A DNA stretch of 64,000 bases, from assembly GCA_022829145.1 (NCBI GenBank), contig CM040746.1:15625790-15689789 (forward strand), given 5' to 3'. Shown here one piece after another: positions 13,071 to 25,100 of the stretch. The translations under genes were made by a program, and so were the position numbers. The stretch is from Albula goreensis. Taxonomy: Eukaryota > Chordata > Actinopteri > Albuliformes > Albulidae. Position 1 is the first letter of the stretch. Every line of letters starts with the position of its first letter. The notes under the pieces are model-generated. The model had not been told where the DNA came from and did no database searches. It saw only the letters and a program-made list of their open reading frames with translations.

Positions 13071-13589
13071 ATGGCTTTTTATTAGTCTTTTCATTTTGCT
13101 GAAGTTCACTGGTTCAAACAAGAAAGATAATGTCAGCAGTATTTTTGGTGGTGGTGGTTGGGGGTGGTAAGTCACTTTAGTTTTTTACACACATTCTGTT
13201 CTGAAAATGGAAAGATTTTCTGTTTTGAGTTACTGACCAGTGAACAGGGCAGTGTTATGAAAAATATGTGTCAGACTATTGCAATTTCACTTTTCCAGTA
13301 ATATCTACATGGTTCAAATTTGACCATGTTTTAGAATCTGGACTGTATTCATTTCAACACTATGTGTTCTGTTCTGGGCCACCTGCACTCCCATCTAATC
13401 TGTACAGATAAGAGCTTTTATTCTGCCAAAAGCAGCTTTATCACACTTAACACCTTTACTAAGCCATCGTTATCCACGACAATTAGCCACTTCATGGTAG
13501 TGGCATGGTATTGCTATAGCAGAAGTGTATTGAGGGCAGTTTTTGGAGAAGCGCCATTGCAGAGTTGCCCCCAGGCCACTCAGACTCAC
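13071..13589. other. Non-coding stretch upstream of SINE
   Basis: Contains a short GGTGGTGGTTGG run at about 13146-13164. The open frame at 13362-13604 runs into the SINE and has no recognisable domain. Confidence 0.5.
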
Positions 13590-13820
13590 TGCATTTACAT
13601 TTAGGCATTCAGAAAATACACTTAGCCAGAGTGCCTTACACAGTTTACATTTCTATACACTATCCATTTATACAGCTGGATATTTTTACGTAAGCGATCT
13701 GGGTTGAATACCTTGCTCAAGGGTATAACAGCAGTACCCTACCTGGGAATCAAACCCAGCCCCTCAGAGCTACAAGAGAGTTACAAGCCCCTCAGCTCTC
13801 TAACCATTGCATTACTGCAC
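13590..13820 (-). mobile_element. tRNA-derived SINE, minus orientation
   Basis: Read on the minus strand, the element starts near 13820 with a tRNA-like head. An A-box-like segment (TAATGCAATGGTTAGAG) is followed by a B box GGTTTGATTCC (plus-strand 13746-13756), one mismatch from the GGTTCGANTCC consensus. The body contains the conserved fish words read on the plus strand as TGCTCAAGGG and AGCTGGATATTT, and the far end carries GCATTTACATTT. About 230 bp is a usual SINE length. It was presumably mobilised by a partner LINE. Family name not assigned. A short direct repeat AGCCCCTCAG lies inside the tRNA-like part. Confidence 0.8.
13746..13756 (-). promoter_or_regulatory. RNA polymerase III B box of the SINE
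   Basis: Minus-strand GGTTTGATTCC matches the internal B box consensus with a C-to-T change at the CpG, typical of methylation decay in an old copy. Confidence 0.7.
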
Positions 13821-16129
13821 ATAGATGTTTTTTACTCAGTCTAGTAACTAATACTTGTACTAAGTGTATTCTTTTTAAATGTGCTTCAGTAAATCTCTGG
13901 TTTTTGACATGTTTGTGCCTCAAAGATGGCAACCCTATTTAATTGGTTAGTCTGCAAGGCTTTTGATCGGTAAGTAGAACAGAAGTCATCTATTGAAATT
14001 ACAAAAAAAAAAAAAAAAATCAGACTATGCTAGATTATTCTGCTGAAGGAAAAACATCTCATGTCAACAGCTGGAGAAATGTAGAACACAGCACTGAATG
14101 GAATGCCACTGTATGTTTCTTCAAACCTAATAAAACCCTTCCATTAGTGAAGATATATCCATTAGGTACACATGTAAGCACAAGTGTCTAAGTGACAAAG
14201 CTGACAGTAAATCAGTTCAAACTCAATCTGCCAGAATGGGTTACATTACAAAGGTAAAAAATACAGAAATACTGGGTTTATAAGTGTGGAAAATTGATGG
14301 GTGTGATTTATAATACCAATGAGTATTATAATGCTGATTTGTCACAGTGATTCCCGGCTTCAGTATTTATGTAAACAATATGGCAGCAATAACTGAGAGA
14401 TGCAGCACATGAACACATCATTTAAAAAGCACAAACAGTTGATACATTGTAAAACAGGAGACCTTTCGGCTTCTACTGTAATTGATTTCAGTATAGTCTA
14501 CATATATGAGCACTGAACATCTGAAATACCAGATTGTCCTACAGAAGTTGAATGCATTCTCCCCACTATAGAAAAACAGCAAATGGCCATGCATACTCAA
14601 TGAGGCTTTTATATTCATAGATTATTGAACGGCACTTTTCACAAATTTCCTTTGTCCACATTTTTACATATCCTAGGTAATGAGGCAAATTTTGTGGTAA
14701 ACATACCCACTGTTTAAAAACAGTGAAAGGAAATAATGTTTATTGATAGACTAAACAAAAATTGGCACATGGGAGGTACAGTAAATGGAACATTGAACAT
14801 TTTTGTGAAAAGAAAACAGCTTGTGTTCGCTGTTGAGAGAAAATCACAAATGCTTTTTCTTTTGAAGAAGGTAATGCTCATAGCAAATATAGCTCTGGAT
14901 TTTAACTTAGCAATGCTCATTGTGAGTCCACAAAAGAATGGTAAAATAATTATCTGAATTATTTGATAATAATTATCTATCAAAACTGTCTAAAGCAATA
15001 AATAATGTCAGCATTGATTTGAATGTAAATGTGAAGAAAAAAAGAGATGATTGGCCCAGCTGTTGCATTACACCCTTATTCAATTGTTCGTAAAAGGACA
15101 AATGCTATCCCAGCCTGAGTGTGTTTGACTCAAGCCCATTTCTTATTCTTTTCTCAGAACAATGTACAATGTCACAGAAACTAAAGTCATTCAACCAGTG
15201 TGTCTCCTCACACAACACCAAAATCATGTGTGTGCACCTTTAGCATGTGCACTGTTATTTAAAAAAAGGACATATGTCTGAAATATGAGTTTGAAATCCC
15301 ATTGCCAGACCAACAGTGTTAACAGATTGATCAATGAAGCTAAACACATGAATTTCCTAATTTCTTACCCCCACCAATAAAGTCAGATAATTCCTGTAGT
15401 GTGGTTCAACCTATAGTCTGAATATAAGCTACTGGCACCAGTGGTCTGCAGCAGAAGTGGCTCTCCGGATGTCAGTCATGCAAACCCTGAATCAGCTAAA
15501 CGTAGAAGGAAAGGAGAGGGTAGGTTTCTGAGAGTGACAACTAAAGTAAGCATAGACAGTGTAAGCATCACTAAACACAAATGTGCTGCACCACAACAAA
15601 GAGGGATCATGGATTTTATGTCTAGAAATACAAAGATTTTATGTCAAGAAATACAAAGTACCACATTTGATGACTGTAAAGCTGCAGCAGTGTCTTCAGC
15701 ATTTTGAGCAATGCTCATGATTGATCACACAAAAAAACAAATAATTACATCTGCAGCCATGACAGTAGAGAGTGAACTGTCAGTCACATGCCAATTTAAC
15801 ACAGTGCATTAATGATGAAAATGAAGCCTCAATTAATGAAGGAAAAGGAAACCGTAGCATGAAACCCAATTTCCTCTTGTGACCCAACGAGGGCTGATAA
15901 TAGCAACCTGGAACCAATCAACACTTTTTTCTCTTGTTTTCATGATGATAGCTGTATTGTACTGAATACTAACAATGTCAACATGATGAAAAGTCTTGAT
16001 CTGATAATGCAAAGAAAGAAATTTTGTGAACACAAAGTCAGGAAAGACCTCTACTTTCCATAAAGTGCAGTAAAATTGGTCTTGCTGAGATGGACCTTGC
16101 CATAAGCATCATTTTAAATAATCAGGCAG
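13821..16129. other. AT-rich non-coding stretch
   Basis: Holds an A17 run at 14003-14019 and an inverted repeat CACTGTTT-AA-AAACAGTG at about 14711-14728. No gene or known dispersed repeat. Open frames at 14714-14983 (minus) and 14736-14957 (plus) are antisense to each other and AT-driven. Confidence 0.5.
15612..15657 (+). repeat. Perfectly adjacent 23-bp tandem duplication
   Basis: Two 23-bp units, 15612-15634 and 15635-15657, differ at one base (T versus A at unit position 12). This is a recent local duplication, likely slippage, with no other meaning visible. Confidence 0.9.
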
Positions 16130-16330
16130 TGGAATTATTGTTGGGCTATACAAACTTGGCTCAGTCACTTGATTAATGGCTCTCATTGAAAGTTAGGTTG
16201 TGAGCCAGCGTGGCTGACACATGGGCTTTCATCAGAAGCTAGTCCCAGTCATTAACAAATACACAGGAGATTGTTTACGCATATTGGAGTCATTACAACC
16301 TATTCTTTTACTTTAACGGGGCCTTGAGAA
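16130..16330. other. Candidate conserved non-coding element
   Basis: Repeat-poor sequence with motifs such as TTGATTAATGG, CATTAACAA and TTTACGCATATTGG. It is more complex than its AT-rich flanks. No open frame. Inference only. Confidence 0.25.
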
Positions 16331-17169
16331 ACAAGGTTAAACACTTGAAATAAAGTTGTTAAATGCTTATTTCTAGTTAATTACACATACAATTTGTCTT
16401 AAGGTTTTAAAAACATAAATTGCACTATTAACCCAAAAAAAAAAGATTTATATAATAATAAAACAATAATATTTTTCTGGTTTTTTACTGCATTTTTTTC
16501 TGTTTTTTAGCTTTTTGCCCTTTGCCCCCATTGCTTTTCCTTTCATTTGTATGTGTATGGTTAACAGTTTTGCGCAAATCTGTATCACCCATTGTATCAC
16601 CCTCTGTCTACTGACAACCCACTGCAGTTATATTTATATATGACAACTTGGCAATGATAATTCTCATTTATAATGATAATGATCAGTTTCATGTGTTCCA
16701 AAACATTTTAATCTGACATTCTCTTAAATGACCACTCCCTGGGTTAGAACTCAATAAAATTACTGCAGATGAAAAGGTTTTCAGACCTGACATTTTTCTG
16801 TACCAGGTCTGTCTGAAACATAACTCATGAGATATGAAGCTATAAACAAAATATTACTAAAAGCCCAGGGACACTCTTGATCTCCTTCATGGTCTCTGAA
16901 CCCTACTGTGGGAGACCCTGAACTAGAGTATATATACAAAGCTGATTCATTCCCCTGTATTGTACTGTATGCATTAAAAATCCATTTGTGTGGTTTTGTT
17001 TGCATTAAGTACAACATTAGACTACATGCAACAAAAAGGTTTTGCATTCATGTCTTCCAGAGGTCAGAGTTTGTGGGTTTTGGTTTTTTGAATATGGATC
17101 TGTCAGATACTCATTTTCATTAAATACGCACTCTGGGGTTCAGCCAAACGTAAATCATCTCTCTTTCTC
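16331..17169. other. AT-rich non-coding stretch
   Basis: Contains an A-rich run near 16434-16444 and T-rich tracts at 16470-16510. No gene recognised. Confidence 0.5.
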
Positions 17170-17420
17170 TCTGAAAGGCTAAATTAAGACTCAGGCCCCA
17201 AACCACACTGATGTTTGACTTTACAGCTTTGTAGGAATACCTCTTTGTATAAATAATGCACCAAACCACATCGGGAGAAATTGGACTGTGTGGTTGCAGA
17301 ACAGAACCCTTGTCATTTAAACAGCACCATGTGAGCCTGTTTCAGTCTTAAACCCTGATTAAAAGGCTTTCACCACTTGCTAATCAGCTCTCCTGAAACA
17401 GTGTTTACAGAAAACGCATA
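17170..17420. other. Candidate conserved non-coding element
   Basis: A repeat-poor block. CCAAACCACA occurs twice (about 17196-17205 and 17261-17270), and the 3' part carries TTAAAC, GATTAAAAGG and GCTAATCAGC type homeodomain cores. Possible enhancer, unproven. Confidence 0.3.
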
Positions 17421-18159
17421 TTACGAAGATGCATGCTTATTTCACTATATTCTCTCATCATGAAACAAGATTTATAATGGCTAAATACAAAATGCATCAT
17501 TTTTGTCACATTTCTCAAGCCAATGAAATATCCTTGGCTAGAACAAAAACAACAACCTATTTCAAGCTATTTACTGCATAAAGTCTTCAAAGAGTTTTTC
17601 ATCTACATTATAAAATATTTGCATTCATGAAAAATGTAGTCTAATATATGTCACTTTCAGTCATTACCATTGTGAAATTAATGCAATACAACTTTTTTTG
17701 TCCAACTTAATTACCCTGTAATTAAGACAAGTAAAGAATTTCCAACTGTCAGTTGGGTCTGCCTACAATCACTTCACAGAATAAAGCTATGGACAGACAA
17801 ATCCTTTCAAACATCCATTTACAAGCTGTCCTTTTGTGTACTTCATTACATGGGATTTAACATGCTGTCTACACTATTGAGTCATACATAGCGTGATACA
17901 TAGAGGCACACAGGTTCCCGAGTCCTCCCTCATCTTGCAAGATGCGCTCATTATGTTCAGCTGTGCTTGACAAATGATATCAGTGGCCCCATGGTAAGCC
18001 ACCAGCCCAGGACCACATTTGTCATAACTAAGTCTGCGTTGTGTAGAAATGGGTGGACAAAAATGCAGCAGAATGAGTAACATTCCTCCACCTTCAACAG
18101 CCCTAAGCAGAATTATTGGTGTTCTCATCTGAGAAAGTTCCTTTGCTAATTATACATCA
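17421..18159. other. AT-rich non-coding stretch
   Basis: No recognisable gene or repeat. The minus-strand open frame at 17874-18128 lacks a domain. Confidence 0.5.
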
Positions 18160-18380
18160 CCATTACCAGAGATTTCCATGGTGCCGGGGGATTACAGTGT
18201 GTCTCCATGAGGAAGATACACAAAAGATGTGAATGTCTTGTTTGTAGTTTTACCCTGAGAACCTCCGTTAATGCTTCCCTATGCTCTACGAGTGGTGAGG
18301 CGCAGGTGAAGTGTCAACTCACCTTTCACCACCCAATTCATTAATGAAAGGTTATCACGAGACGCCTATGGCTTTCCCTC
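18160..18380. other. Candidate conserved non-coding element
   Basis: Repeat-poor and GC-balanced with several CpGs. A near inverted pair surrounds 18300-18350: CGCAGGTGAAGTG with an E-box, then CACCTTTCACCACC and TTCATTAATGAAAGG, the latter containing a TTCATTAATGAA palindrome at about 18338-18349. The palindrome and paired CAGGTG/CACCT words suggest protein binding; inference. Confidence 0.35.
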
Positions 18381-18534
18381 AATAAACTGGACATCTTTAT
18401 TTCATCAAGTCATGTACTAGATTCTATTTGAAAGACAAACACATGAATAATCAAAGGAGGAAAGAGAAATGCAGGAAATTATGAAGATGAAAACGTTTTT
18501 TTACTCCAGAGCCTGGAATCTGGTATTCATGCTT

Positions 18535-18632
18535 GTTTTAATCTTTGTGTGTCTGTGTCTGTGTGTGCAGCTTGGTCTTGTGTGTATGTGTGCTTGCATG
18601 TCTGTGTGTGATGCATGTGTGTCTGGTATTAT
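18535..18632 (+). repeat. Degenerate GT-rich simple repeat
   Basis: Interrupted (GT)n and TGTGTCTG units over about 100 bp. It produces a spurious Cys/Val-rich plus-strand open frame and a His/Thr-rich antisense one. Alternating purine-pyrimidine sequence can form Z-DNA. Confidence 0.8.
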
Positions 18633-19122
18633 TTTCAAAGACAGGAAGTAGACAACAGTGTTTTGACAAAAAAAGACCATTTTTGTTATTCTTTTGAAGT
18701 AATGCAAAGACTGAGAAAATGTAGGTTCTGTGACACTGAGAATAAAATCATACAGTAGTGTGCACTGTACAATGGAGAAAAGGGTACTTTCTTCCACAGG
18801 GTTTCAAATTCTGACTTTATAAACTGATGTGAAAGGAACTTGTGATCCACTTTGACTAGTTTTTCTGGCTTGCTGAACTATATAAATGAACAAAGACAAA
18901 GGCTATTCTGTACTTCCAATAAATGAAATGAAACATGTTTCAATATTAACATACTTTACTCACCACTGCTTTCCAAATGGAATAGACTGCCAAACTGAAA
19001 ATGAAATGTTTTCATTGCTGTTTCTGTCCAGCTTCTAAGGTATCTCATCACTGAGTTTTAATGAATTGTTTCTGAAAGTCTCCTAATATTGTTATGTTTT
19101 CAGTTATAGGATCAAGACCCAA
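18633..19122. other. AT-rich non-coding stretch
   Basis: No gene, repeat or motif cluster recognised. Confidence 0.5.
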
Positions 19123-19530
19123 TTATTTGTATTCACACCAAATAATTATCCATCCACCAACAAGACAGTCATTGGAGGACAGACACCTCTGTCTGTATTT
19201 GATCAGCAGTCTAATTAAGGGCGCATTTCCTGTGGCGCGGACCTGACATGGGAGCAGAGGGGTAATGGCATTTTTCTTTCTCCACGGTTGAATATCAGGC
19301 CAACGACCCCCAGCAGAGAGCGAGGGCGTTCTCATGCTCAGGAAATCAAAACTGTGGCCGGTGGAGGTGTCTGTAGACAAACTCACGGCAGGGGTCGGCC
19401 TGGTGCATGACTACGCCGAATTACCTCGTCCCGACTGCGGAGGGTGATTTACTGTAAATACCCCAGGCCCCGGAGAGGATAATCACAAAAAGGTGGACCT
19501 CTGTGATCAGCCAGCCCCTGAGGTGCCTGG
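19123..19530. other. CpG-dense, GC-rich candidate conserved non-coding element
   Basis: One of the most GC- and CpG-rich blocks in the window, particularly 19225-19480, surrounded by AT-rich DNA. It opens with AT-rich AATTATCC and CTAATTAAGG homeodomain cores and then switches to a GC-rich centre. A minus-strand open frame covers part of it without a recognisable domain. A small CpG island or conserved enhancer is the best reading. Confidence 0.4.
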
Positions 19531-20043
19531 GTAAAAAAACCTTCCACATTAATACTGAAAACAAGTTGTGGCCCTGATGGCCATGCTGCTGTCAGCTTGC
19601 AGTTTCAATAACCTATATTTATACCACATTCCAGGAATTCCACACTCCAAGGTCTTCTGTTCAACCTCATCTACCTCTCCAGCATTTTCTCAGGGGCAAC
19701 ACAAGTATTTTTTTCATTTTTCTGGTTAAATACATGCTGACACTGAATATTGTTTTCACCTCTTTGTAAATTCTTATCATTTTTTTAGCAACCTAAGCAC
19801 AGAAAGCTTGCATATAGCCTGTCTTACCATTTAAACGGTTTAATTGTGTTTCAATGAACTACAGTTTTCTGCCTGATGAAGACAATGGATTTTTATTCAT
19901 GGAGTTGTGGCATTGTAGCTGGTTAATATGTGCCTGGCATGCTTCCTGGCAGATTTTGCATTCTAATTCTAATAAGTACTTCCTACATAATGACTGCAAT
20001 GAAATCAGAGCCAAATGAAAGTGCATAATAAGGATGCTATATG
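19531..20043. other. AT-rich non-coding stretch
   Basis: No gene or repeat family recognised. Confidence 0.5.
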
Positions 20044-20100
20044 GGTGGGGTGAGCAGATGTCACATTTTTTCCAGGGACAGTCCCACATTTAAAAAAAAA
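20044..20100 (+). repeat. Possible fragment of a dispersed DNA-transposon-type repeat
   Basis: The words GGTGAGCAGATGTCACA and CCAGGGACAGTCCCACATTT resemble, from memory, the GGTGACCAGATGTCCC...GGGACAGTCCC start of a dispersed vertebrate repeat. Only about 55 bp match. The pattern also contains the local hairpin GGGACAGTCCC. Chance resemblance is possible. Confidence 0.3.
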
Positions 20101-20249
20101 AACTTTTTGTTTTCATCTGTGAAAGTGTAGCAAATTTGGCTAAACTGTTGTATAATATTCATAATAGTAGAAATTTGTAAGGCACCTTTCAAGGTCAAAA
20201 CTGAAACCTTAGCTACAGAATGGTGAGTGCATGTTGTCTGAAATGAAGC

Positions 20250-21259
20250 CATGATACAGAACCCTTCTGAAAAGCAGAGTGGGCACTGTCATGATACAGA
20301 ACCCTTCTGAAAAGCAGAGTGGGCACTGTCATGATACAGAACCCTTCTGAAAAGCAGAGTGGGCACTGTCATGATACAGAACCCTTCTGAAAAGCAGAGT
20401 GGGCACCCTTCTGAAAAGCAGAGTGGGCACTGTCATGATACAGAACCCTTCTGAAAAGCAGAGTCACTGTCATGATACAGAACCCTTCTGAAAAGCAGAG
20501 TGGGCACTGTCATGATACAGAACCTTCTGAAAGAACCCTTCAGAGTGGCACTGTCATGATACAGAACCCTTCTGAAAAGCAGAGTGGGCACTGTGGAACC
20601 CTTCTGCACTGTCATGATACAGAACAGAACCCTTCTGAAAAGCAGAGTGGGCACTTCTGAAACCCTTCTGAAAAGCAGAGTGGGCACTGTCATGATACAG
20701 AACCCTTCTGAAAAGCAGAGTGGGCACTGTCATGATACAGAACCCTTCTGAAAAGCAGAGTGGGCACTGTCATGATACAGAACCCTTCTGAAAAGCAGAG
20801 TGGGCACTGTCATGATACAGAACCCTTCTGAAAAGCAGAGTGGGCACTGTCATGATACAGAACCCTTCTGAAAAGCTGAAAAGCAGAGTGGGCACTGTCA
20901 TGATACAGAACCCTTCTGAAAAGCAGAGTGGGCACTGTCATGATACAGAACCCTTCTGAAAAGCAGAGTGGGCACTGTCATGATACAGAACCCTTCTGAA
21001 AAGCAGAGTGGGCACTGTCATGATACAGAACCCTTCTGAAAAGCACTGTCATGATACAGAACCTTTCTGAAAAGCAGAGTGGGCACTGTCATGATACAGA
21101 ACCCTTCTGAAAAGCAGAGTGGGCACTGTCATGATACAGAACCCTTCTGAAAAGCAGAGTGGGCACTGTCATGATACAGAACCCTTCTGAAAAGCAGAGT
21201 GGGCACTGTCATGATACAGAACCCTTCTGAAAAGCAGAGTGGGCACTGTCATGATACAG
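20250..21259 (+). repeat. 40-bp minisatellite, about 25 units
   Basis: The unit begins CATGATACAG and ends TGGGCACTGT, exactly 40 bp. Units start at 20250, 20290, 20330 and 20370 in perfect register and again run nearly identical over about 20690-20860, 20900-21030 and 21090-21259. Between about 20400 and 20690 the array is broken into partial and rearranged units, with smaller breaks near 20875 and 21045. The period is not a multiple of three, so it is not a protein repeat; open frames in the scrambled core (minus 20433-20693) exist only because of indels. Low divergence indicates recent expansion. Part of the scrambling could be a sequencing or assembly artefact. Confidence 0.97.
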
Positions 21260-22060
21260 GTTTAGAGGCCATCCCCTCACGTTTGGGCTGTGTTAAACCT
21301 CATGGTCACTCAGTACAACAGCTTTAACAAACATAGACCCACACCCACACACATACACAAAATGCACATGCCCAAGCACACAAACATACACACAGAAAAA
21401 GGGACAATACATCATGTGAAGATGTATCTTGCACAATCAGTCCTGTACTCCTATGCAATCTATATGGATTAACATGAACTTCTGTACCTTGAGCACACTC
21501 ACCCCTGCCATTACCTTCACCTGTGCACTGTACTCGACCAGCCTGTTTGTACTGCCATTACTCACACAGTCTCTGCGCACTGTCATAATTAGTAAGTGAT
21601 GCTTCAAAGTTCTCTCAACCTTCAAATTAATATCAAGTGCCCCAGAGCAGGCTGTGTTAAAAATGATCACAGACCTGTTCCAACAGCAAAGGGGGCAATT
21701 ACCGCCACTGTTCTGAACCGCTGTCAGATGGGTCATTGGGGATATGACATGTCATCGCGGATATGACACCTAGCGTTGGGGACACCTCCTCCTCATTACG
21801 CACTCACTCCTTCCAGCCATAATCAGATGACTAAGGCTGTCGCAATATCAGGTGTACTGAAAAAATTTACATGAGAAATGTTTCACATATACATTTTCAC
21901 ACATAAAGCCACAGACTAATGTGTTTTTCTACAATGTGAAGAGTACCCTGTTCGCTCTCCCTGTGTTATGAACTTCATTTGCCATGAGAGACTCCATTGT
22001 CAGTGTTCAAAATGATGCAAATGTAGCTTCACTCCTTACAATCTGTAGTTGAGAAAGGAG
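21260..22060. other. Non-coding stretch after the minisatellite
   Basis: Includes a CA-rich patch at about 21338-21385. At 21740-21768 GGATATGACA occurs twice, the first copy overlapping a perfect palindrome ATGACATGTCAT (21744-21755). No gene recognised. Confidence 0.5.
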
Positions 22061-22106
22061 TCTTCTTCTTCTTCTTATTATTATTATTATTATTGTTGTT
22101 ATTATC
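22061..22106 (+). repeat. (TTC)n-(TTA)n trinucleotide microsatellite
   Basis: About five TTC-type units followed by about eight TTA-type units and two TTG-type units in phase, suggesting one trinucleotide tract diversified by point changes. Confidence 0.9.
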
Positions 22107-25100
22107 AGAGAATGGGATCTTATACATTATGCCACTATGGTGTGCAGCTTGTAAGAACACACAATAACTTTTGTAATGCAAAATATTTGTAAGGATAAAA
22201 GAGCTTCTTGCAGCATAATAACTTTCATAATGTAGATAACAGATGTGCTTTCTTGCAGAGAAGGAATTTCTAAAACACTTTGGGAGAAAATTGAATTAAT
22301 AGCATCTATCCATCAAAATCACATGTCAATTGGCAAACAATTAGCAAAATAAATCATGCATAGCATGACTGCAATTATATCAGAAATATGCTAACAGCTG
22401 CCATATGCCTCTTGTTTTATTTGTTAATTTCCCAATACTGTAAAATTCATAAGGTAAAACACATTAGAAGACTACTAATGTTAAGAAGGAAAAGGCAAAA
22501 AACAACTTGCCTTTAAATGGTCCTCTAATTGCAAAAATCTGTGAATGGTATGGATAAAATAAACAGATAATGGAGAAAATCCAAATATGTACATAAATGT
22601 GAACTGATGTACACCAATGTTTACACTGTATGAACAATCTGAACAATATGAACGTCTTATAAACATGGTATTTACATATACCATGTACATCGTCTTCATT
22701 AAGTACACATGATATTACTACAATAATAATAAGTAGAAGGTTGTAGAGGGGTCAGAGTGGGCTAAAAAGAACTTCTGAACAAAATCAAAATAACTGGCAA
22801 ACACCAGTTCCATTTTGTATCTGTGGATTTTTTACATTCATACAATTTCTTGATCATAGCCCTGAAACTTTTTGATTGCTTTATGTGTATGAACTATTCA
22901 TATTGTACCACTGTCCATACATAGTTATATCTTATTATCATAGTTAGATTTTGAGGTTTTCAGAGTGAACTGGCTTTATACACAGTTTTATACATTTTCA
23001 GATGCAAAATGAGCATAACACCGTGCTATCAGATATGTAAGTATGTCTATCACCTTCATCTGTCAGCTTAGACACTTACCTCAATAGAAGAACTTAAATT
23101 GGACGTTGATCAATTGGACGTACTCCATAATTGTAGACTGTACTGCATTATCTATTACCCTTCATGCCTGCTTCCGGTTTTCTTTCTTCAGCTGGATGAG
23201 GGGCACTTGAGCAGCTTCAGGTGATGGAATTTTTATTTTTTCAACATTGTTTCAGCTCCTCCGTCCATCTTACACTTGAGACAAATGGTAATCCGTCTTG
23301 TTGTTTCTGTTTAGGAAGATACTGTACGTGTTTTATAATTTATACTGTCTATACTAAAAATATAATTAGGGCATGAAATCCATTGTAGTAGTGAATTCCC
23401 ACAGTAGCTAAAGTAATTGAGGTACATAATACATACAGGAATGGTTCTACTACAGATTGTAAACAACTACTAGAAAAGCAGGTTGAGTGGCTTTGTGAGC
23501 CTGTGCAAAAACCGGTGTTGTTTTCATATCAATTAAGATGGTTTTCTAGACGTGTTTCCCTTTCACTTGCTAATGTGACAGTGTGTAAACAGGTTTCTCT
23601 AACTGCAGGGAAAAGGAATTTCTTCTGAGTACTTTGTGTACAAGATTTAGTCTATCAGACAGTGTTCCTGCAGCTGAAATACTTATATCAAAGGACATGT
23701 ACAGAATGGAACTGTAGCTATAGGTATGCATTGAGTAGAGGTACAAGAGTTCCCTTTGTAGATTAAAACAAATGTAAGATAAAATAAACAATGTCCATGC
23801 TTGCTTGCTTACACCTATATAACTAATACCTAAGAGCCAGCACATTGGGAGACCTGTTTGATAGCAGGCTGTGAAGTGCTTGTTATCAAATCTCTAACAA
23901 AACAAAATACAACACAACTAAATACCCCAAGTGGAACTCCAGTATTGAGGTGCAGAAAGAGGGATTCAAAGTCAAGACCGCAGGAACAGAGAGGTTTCCA
24001 GCAAACTGCCAAGAGAAATGTTTCTTTTGCAGAATACTGTCCAAAATAGCAACCTTTATTACTTGCCAGTTATAATCGCATCGTCTCAGTTTTCTGCTGT
24101 CAGAAAAGACTATCCTTTTCTATTGTGCTGATGTCACTTGACCCCATTGCTTTCCTGAGTTTTGAGGTTTTTTTCATTGGCAAATAAAGGGCTTCAGTAT
24201 AAAGTAGCTTTTATTTCCTTATTTCCTTTGTCTACTGTTTAGCCCAGGGAAGAAGCAATTTTGTGTTTTTGGGCCCAGTGAATTGTCATTGTTCTACAAG
24301 CTGTCAAGGAAATTGAATGTTGTCACGTGTCAGGAGTTCTACAAAACAAAATTTCTTCACTCCAAGCCCCACATGCTAAAATGATTTCATTCTAAGAAAA
24401 ACATATTTTGGTGAATTCATCTAACATTCTTAAGTAAACATGGCTTGTCTTTAAGAGAACTCCTGGTTTTTACTAAATTAATTAAATATAATCTGTAGGT
24501 AAAGTAATGATGTTGATGGAGCAGAAATGCTTAATTTTCAGTAGAACAGAGCGCATTTTCCTGGAGAAGCACAATGCGTAAGTCTTAGCTGATGTCCTCA
24601 GGTCAGGTCCTGTGCATTTCTGTCCAGTCACAAACTTTACCCAGCATCACCGTGCTAACCTGTTTCCACTGCCAAGCAACTCTTGCAATCAGTACTTTGT
24701 AGTGGAGCCTGGAAAAAATGAAAATATGTCTATGCTTCTCCCAGTCCCCTCCTCTCCTTCTTCTTTAATTATCTCTAAAGCCCTGCCTAGTGGATAATTA
24801 CATGTGAAACATTAGTTCTTCACTTGACCCTCCTTTACATTGGGGTTAACTGTGCCTCCAGGCATAGGATTAAGTCTGTTCTTCTTCTGACAAGAACACA
24901 AAACATTTACAACAGATTAGTCAGTCTGTCATTGGATAGGTCATCCACCACAGCCCGTAGAATGCTGCTGCTGCCCAAAGAGAGACACATTTCTGGGTCT
25001 CGTCGCGGTGTTTACTTTTTTTGTTGTTCCTTTGTCCCCTTTAGACAAAGTTTCTTGAGTTTCATTTTCACCAAAGCAATCTGTTTCAAACAGAGCTCTC

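Noticed and set aside
20433-20693. Repetitive open frame with PTLLFRR motifs
   Set aside because: It is a translation of the 40-bp minisatellite. The period is not a multiple of three and the frame survives only through indels in the scrambled core.
20250-21259. CRISPR-like array
   Set aside because: Units are head-to-tail without unique spacers, and the host is evidently a vertebrate.
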